DNA from: Colletes latitarsis
Taxonomy: Eukaryota > Arthropoda > Insecta > Hymenoptera > Colletidae
Reading direction: 5' to 3'
NCBI RefSeq assembly: GCF_051014445.1
Contig: NC_135134.1
Location: 3,439,672-3,503,671, forward strand
Length of the DNA: 64,000 nt
A program made the position numbers and the translations under genes. The notes below the pieces were generated by a model that was not told where the DNA came from, did not search any database, and worked only from the letters and a program-made list of their open reading frames with translations. Below are positions 62,336 to 64,000 of this stretch, one piece after another (position 1 is the first letter of the stretch; every line of letters begins with the position of its first letter).

Positions 62336-64000
62336 CACTAATGCGGTACCACACTGAAACAGTCAATTAAACCTGGTTGCGATTAATGTTTTGGAGGATA
62401 ACGCTGGTTATGTTTGGGTTAGTTCTGGTATTTGCAATCATCTGGCTCGTACTTTCACATTTTTCGCATACTTGTTGGCCAGATCCTGGGCTTTTTCTGG
62501 TTTGGATCACGTAGTAATGCGGTACCACACCGAAACAGTCAATTAAACCTGGTTGCGATTAATATTCTAGAGAATAACGCCGGTTATATCTCGGTTAGGC
62601 CTGGGACTTGCCCTCATCTGGCTCGTACTTTCGCATTTTTCGCATACTTGTTGGCCAGATCCTGGCCTTTTGCTGGTCTGTATCACGTAGTAATACGGTA
62701 CCACACCGAAACAGTCAATGAAACCTGTTTGCGAGTAATATTTAAGGGGATGACGCCGGTTATGTCTGGGTTAGTTCTGGTATTTGCCCTCATCTGGCTC
62801 GTACTTTCGCATTTTTCGCATACTTGTTGGCCAGATCCTGGGCTTTTTCTAGTTTGGATCCCGTAGTAATAAGGTTCCACACCGAAACAGTCAATTACAC
62901 CCGGTTTCGGTTAATATTTTAGAGGATAACGCCGGCTATGTCTGGTTTAGGTCTGGTATTAGCCCTCATCTGGCTCGTACTTTCGCATTTCTCGCATACT
63001 TGTTGGCCAGATCCTGCGCTTTTTCTGGTTTGTTTCACGTAGTAATGCGATATCACACCGAAGCAGTCAATTAAACCTGGTTGCGATTAATATTCAAGAG
63101 GATAACGCCGGTTATATCTCGGTTAGGCCTGGGACTTGCCCTCATCTGGCTCGTACTTTCGCATTTTTCGCATACTTGTTGGCCAGATCCTGGGCTTTTT
63201 CTACTTTGGATCACGCACTAATGCGGTACCACACTGAAACAGTCAATGAAACCTGGTTGCGATTAATATTTTAGAGGATAACGCCGGTTATGTCTCGGTT
63301 AGGTCTGGAATTTGCCCTCATCTGGCTCGTACTTTCGCATTTTTCGCATACTTGTTGGCCAGATCCTGGCCTTTTGCTGGTCTGTATCACGTAGTAATAC
63401 GGTACCACACCGAAACAGTCAATGAAACCTGGTTGCGAGTAATATTTAAGAGGATGACGCCGGTTATGTCTGGGTTAGTTCTGGTATTTGCCCTCATCTG
63501 GCTCGTACTTTCGCATTTATCGCATACTTGTTGGCCAGATCCTGGGCTTTTTCTAGTTTGGATACCGTAGTAATAAGGTTCCACACCGAAACAGTCAATT
63601 AAACACGGTTTCGGTTAATATTTTAGAGGATAACGCCGGCTATGGCTGGGTTAGGTCTGGTATTTGCACTCATCTGGCTCGTACTTTCGCATTTCTCGCA
63701 TACTTGTTGGTCAGATCCTGGCCTTTTCCTGGTTTGGTTCACGCACTAATGCGGTACCACAAGGAAACAGTCAATTATGCTGTCCCCTGGTTGCGACTAA
63801 TATTTTAGAGGATAACGCCGGTTATGTCTCGGTTAGTTCTGGGATTTGCCTTCATCTGGCTCGTGCTATCGCATTTTTCGCATTCTTGTTGGCCAGATCC
63901 CGGACTTTTTCTGGTTTGGATCACGTAGTAATGTGGTACTACACTGAAACGGTCAATAAAAGCTGGTTGCGATTAGTATTTTAGAGGATAACGCCGGTTA
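62336..64000. repeat. Terminal satellite segment (about 9.5 monomers)
   Basis: The first ~200 bases match 59527-59731. From about 62540 the segment matches 55331-56791. The array runs off the window end in mid-monomer, so it continues beyond 64000. Confidence 0.93.

Larger units (their letters stand above)
60314..62540. repeat. 2809-bp duplication, copy 2 (partial)
   Basis: This copy includes the second insertion (61114-62335). Near 62540 it switches from matching 59731 to matching 55331 onward, so the right end is a chimeric joint between two satellite segments. The joint lies within ordinary satellite, about 200 bases after the insertion. Confidence 0.85.

Noticed and set aside
1..64000. 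Bacterial or phage origin, operons or terminators
   Set aside because: There are no genes, no ribosome-binding sites in front of plausible starts, and a 176-bp satellite array of this size is a eukaryotic feature.

Overview
This window is essentially one long, uninterrupted satellite DNA array, and I find no credible protein-coding, rRNA or tRNA gene in it. The unit is a monomer of about 176 bp, always in the same orientation, repeated roughly 330 times from base 1 to 58304 and about 18 more times in the remainder. The layout resembles a eukaryotic centromeric or pericentromeric satellite. A hand-built consensus monomer is about 45% G+C with 9 CpG dinucleotides, so CpG is not depleted. That fits a lightly methylated genome such as many insects, but I cannot name the species or recognise the satellite family.

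Region by region: (1) 1-49.6 kb is a mosaic of diverged monomer types stitched together by large segmental duplications. Copies recur at offsets of 1948, 2289, 2461, 4928, 9496, about 12505, 19721 and 5604 bp. It includes a 1056-bp (six-monomer) higher-order repeat in tandem at 36481-40704, a recurring marker set of odd monomers seen 15 times, and a strongly diverged block at 7254-9165 that reappears twice. (2) 49.6-58.3 kb is a second domain with a more uniform monomer type and its own duplications (offsets 352, 3184, 3712 and 4064 bp). (3) 58305-59526 and 61114-62335 are two almost identical copies of a 1222-bp non-satellite insertion. It begins TGTTACG, ends CGTAACA, is flanked by a 4-bp target duplication CACT, and has a TATA box. 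It looks most like a solo LTR of a retrotransposon. The insertion happened once and was then copied together with its satellite flanks in a 2809-bp tandem duplication. (4) The last 1.66 kb is satellite again, a copy of 55.3-56.8 kb.

Two signals stand out. Inside the LTR-like element is a run of eight degenerate ~51-bp repeats. Each contains a 6-bp stem and 5-nt loop whose stem bases change in matched pairs, with wobble pairs that are allowed only in RNA read from the + strand, the same direction as the TATA box. In the satellite, each typical monomer carries a 12-bp perfect palindrome (TGTGGTACCACA) and a second dyad (ATAAC-N4-GTTAT), the kind of dyad symmetry reported for centromeric satellites. 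All repeat boundaries were read by eye and are good to about 10-50 bp unless single bases are quoted.
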